DNA of 44,335 bases. Source: Deltaproteobacteria bacterium. Its GTDB lineage: Bacteria > CG2-30-53-67. Position 1 is the stretch's first letter; each line of letters begins with the position of its first letter. This document shows, one piece after another, positions 42,535 through 44,335 of this stretch. The DNA is taken from positions 68,256-112,590 of the forward strand of contig JAADIO010000022.1 of the NCBI GenBank assembly GCA_013151235.1, read 5' to 3'. A program made the position numbers and the translations under genes. The notes under the pieces are model-generated. The model was not told the origin of the DNA. It worked only from the letters and a program-made list of their open reading frames with translations, and did no database searches.

Positions 42535-44055
42535 GTGACTCATCGTTCTGAGGTCCTGCCCGAAGACCAATACAACCACACGCTCGTCGCCAATGTTCAT
42601 CCCACAGACTGGATCAATCCGGAACCGGCTCCCCGGTACAATCTGGTCGTCATCGGCGGCGGCACGGCCGGCCTCGTCACGGCGGCCGGCGCCGCAGGCC
42701 TGGGCGCCAGGGTTGCCCTCATCGAGCGCAACCTCCTGGGCGGAGACTGTCTGAATGTCGGGTGTGTTCCCTCCAAATGCCTGATCCGCTCCTCCCGGGT
42801 CGCAGCCGATGTGCAAAGCGCCGCCGATTTCGGAATCCATGTCCCGGAGGGTTCCGGCGCGGACTTTGCCGCTGTCATGGAACGGATGCGAAGGCTTCGA
42901 AGCCGAATCAGTCACCACGACTCGGCGGCACGCCTCCGGGACTTGGGTGTGGATCTCTTCTTGGGAGAAGGAAGGTTCTCCGGTCCCGATACCATCGATG
43001 CGGAAGGAAAAACCCTCCGTTTCAGGAAAGCCGTCCTTGCCACCGGCGCCCGGGCCTATCACCCCCCGATCCCGGGACTTTCCGAGGCGGGGTTTCTGAC
43101 CAACGAAACGGTCTTCTCCCTGACCGAACGCCCGCCCCGTCTCGTCGTCTTCGGCGCGGGTCCCTTGGGGTGCGAACTGGCACAGACCTTTCAGCGCCTC
43201 GGATCAAAGGTCACCATCATCGAGCGGGCCGCCCAGTTTCTCACCCGGGAAGACCCGGATGCGGCAAGACTCATCTCCGATGCCTTCGCCCGGGACGGAA
43301 TCGACGTCCGCCTCAATACGGTAGTCGAAAAGGTCGCCCGGCGGGGAGAGGAAAAGGTGATCCACCTGAAGACCGATGGAAAAGAGGAGAAACTGATCGT
43401 CGATGAAGTTCTCGTCGGGGCGGGACGGGCACCGAACGTGGAGGGGCTGAACCTCGAGGGAGTGGGGGTCGAATACGATATCCGGCGGGGGGTAACGGTC
43501 AATGATTTTTTACAGACGACAAACCCGCGAATCTATGCGGCGGGGGACATCTGCCTTGCCTATAAATTCACCCATACCGCCGACGCCGCAGCACGGATCG
43601 TCATTCAGAATACCCTCTTTATGGGACGCAAACGGCAGAGCAGACTCACGATTCCCTGGTGTACCTATACCGACCCGGAGATCGCCCATGTGGGAATGTA
43701 TGAAAAGGATGCCGCAGCGAAAGGGATCGCCGTCGACACCTTCACCCGCCTGATGAGCGAGGTCGACCGGGCGATCGCCGACGGAGAAGAGGAAGGATTT
43801 GTGAAGATTCATGTGAAAAAGGGGAGCGACAAGATTCTGGGAGCCACGATCGTCGCCCGTCATGCCGGAGAGATGATCAACGAGATTACCCTGGCCATGG
43901 TCGGCGGGATCGGCCTGTCAAAGCTGGCCAACGTCATTCACTCCTACCCCACGCAGGCGGAAGCGGTCCGGCAGACGGCCGATGCCTATAACCGGACCCG
44001 GCTGACCCCCTTCGTGAAAGGCCTCTTTTCCCGCTGGCTTGCCTGGACCCGATGA
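42535..44055 (+). CDS. Mercuric-reductase-like FAD/NAD(P) disulfide oxidoreductase
   Basis: This 506-residue flavoprotein has an FAD-binding start LVVIGGGTAGLVTAAGAAGL, the redox disulfide GGDCLNVGCVPSKCL, an NAD(P) loop FGAGPLGCELAQTFQRLG, and a pyridine-nucleotide-disulfide dimerisation domain ending HSYPTQAEAVRQTAD. It groups with MerA-like enzymes but lacks the N-terminal metal-binding domain and the C-terminal Cys pair required for Hg2+ handling, so mercury reduction is doubtful. GTG at 42535 follows AAGGAG by seven bases; the frame upstream overlaps arsS. It is 52 bases after arsS, probably in the same operon. Confidence 0.87.
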   Translation: MTHRSEVLPEDQYNHTLVANVHPTDWINPEPAPRYNLVVIGGGTAGLVTAAGAAGLGARVALIERNLLGGDCLNVGCVPSKCLIRSSRVAADVQSAADFGIHVPEGSGADFAAVMERMRRLRSRISHHDSAARLRDLGVDLFLGEGRFSGPDTIDAEGKTLRFRKAVLATGARAYHPPIPGLSEAGFLTNETVFSLTERPPRLVVFGAGPLGCELAQTFQRLGSKVTIIERAAQFLTREDPDAARLISDAFARDGIDVRLNTVVEKVARRGEEKVIHLKTDGKEEKLIVDEVLVGAGRAPNVEGLNLEGVGVEYDIRRGVTVNDFLQTTNPRIYAAGDICLAYKFTHTADAAARIVIQNTLFMGRKRQSRLTIPWCTYTDPEIAHVGMYEKDAAAKGIAVDTFTRLMSEVDRAIADGEEEGFVKIHVKKGSDKILGATIVARHAGEMINEITLAMVGGIGLSKLANVIHSYPTQAEAVRQTADAYNRTRLTPFVKGLFSRWLAWTR

Positions 44056-44118
44056 AAAATTCCTTCCGGCACTCTCCCGAAATCGGGCTTGCAAACGGAG
44101 GACAAGCAGGATATATTT

Positions 44119-44321
44119 GATGGTGTCGTAAAAAGTCACGCAGCCCTTCGACCCTTCGACCAGCTCAGGACAGGCGTGCTCAGGGCGAACGGTGTAAGTG
44201 ATTGATATTCCGTTCGTGTGGTTCGGCAAGCTTCCGAGCATGGTGAGCTTGCCGAACCACATGCTCGGAAGCCTGTCGAACCATGAACGGAATCCGGAAA
44301 ACGACTTTTTACGACTTCATC
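44119..44321. mobile_element. Inverted-repeat (MITE-like) element, long copy 3
   Basis: Ends GTCGTAAAAAGTC (44125-44137) and GACTTTTTACGAC (44303-44315) are exact inverted repeats, extended by GATGGT and TTCATC. It shares the core GCGAACGGTGTAAGTGATTG exactly with copy 1 but is longer because of extra nested palindromes with GTGGTTCGGCAAGC / GCTTGCCGAACCAC arms. No gene inside. Confidence 0.75.
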
Positions 44322-44335
44322 ATATTTGAGTCAGT

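Noticed and set aside
42535-44055. True mercuric reductase and a mercury-resistance operon
   Set aside because: The C-terminal cysteine pair and metal-binding N-domain are missing and there is no merR, merT or merP.
44125-44315. Nested palindromes that might be a CRISPR or phage attachment site
   Set aside because: There are no regularly spaced direct repeats with spacers, no cas genes and no integrase; the copies at 7338 and 40103 explain it as a dispersed element.

Overview
The window looks like chromosomal DNA from a Gram-negative anaerobe of the Desulfobacterota/Desulfuromonadia kind. That assignment is inferred from gene content and order, not from a search. The supports are lpxC and a LapA/LapB-type protein (lipopolysaccharide outer membrane), a cytosolic NAD(P)-linked [NiFe]-hydrogenase, a PPi-type phosphofructokinase, rubrerythrin/PerR oxygen defence, and the block rplU-rpmA-obgE-proB-proA-nadD-rsfS-rlmH-gpmI, an order I associate with Geobacter-like genomes. 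Base composition is even (mid-50s % GC by eye) and most gaps are short, so this is mainly core chromosome. I saw no rRNA, tRNA, CRISPR array, prophage or intact insertion sequence.

Layout. (1) 1-4563: divergent hypA (cut by the window edge) and hydBGDA, a four-subunit sulfhydrogenase-type hydrogenase whose catalytic subunit ends exactly at the last active-site histidine. (2) 4649-5582: rubrerythrin-like protein and PerR behind a consensus promoter with two palindromes. (3) 6046-8477: PPi-phosphofructokinase, a small inverted-repeat element, a Ca2+/cation antiporter. (4) 8530-13156: a leftward cell-envelope run: conserved hypothetical, FtsE, FtsX, an EnvC-like degenerate LytM protein, and a CtpA protease. 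(5) 13425-18230: M20 peptidase, an overlooked 46-residue basic protein, acylphosphatase, TatA, MobA, BON lipoprotein, YidD-like protein, TPR membrane protein. (6) 18289-23711: LpxC; a DUF362 ferredoxin, TusA and DsrE-like run; a malic enzyme/phosphotransacetylase fusion. (7) 23825-27962: a signalling patch (DUF4388, receiver, GAF/HD-GYP, HDOD). (8) 28356-29426: LysM protein from a perfect consensus promoter. (9) 29499-39099: a long leftward housekeeping run from rplU to comF. (10) 39331-40548: a hicBA toxin-antitoxin pair behind a broken XRE regulator, with repeat debris on both sides. (11) 40549-44055: EamA exporter, an ArsS-type radical SAM enzyme and a mercuric-reductase-like flavoprotein.

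How the genes fit together. The hydrogenase couples H2 to NAD(P)H, with HypA delivering nickel and the PerR/rubrerythrin unit handling peroxide. FtsEX, the EnvC-like protein, CtpA, LpxC, LapAB and the LysM protein serve envelope growth and division. The most unusual points are the hydrogenase subunit with no cleavable tail, an rsfS gene whose conserved reading frame has no ATG/GTG/TTG start, a LapA-LapB fusion, a three-copy element with inverted ends of which one broken copy sits between a promoter and the wrecked XRE gene of the hicBA locus, and the DUF362-TusA-DsrE gene group.
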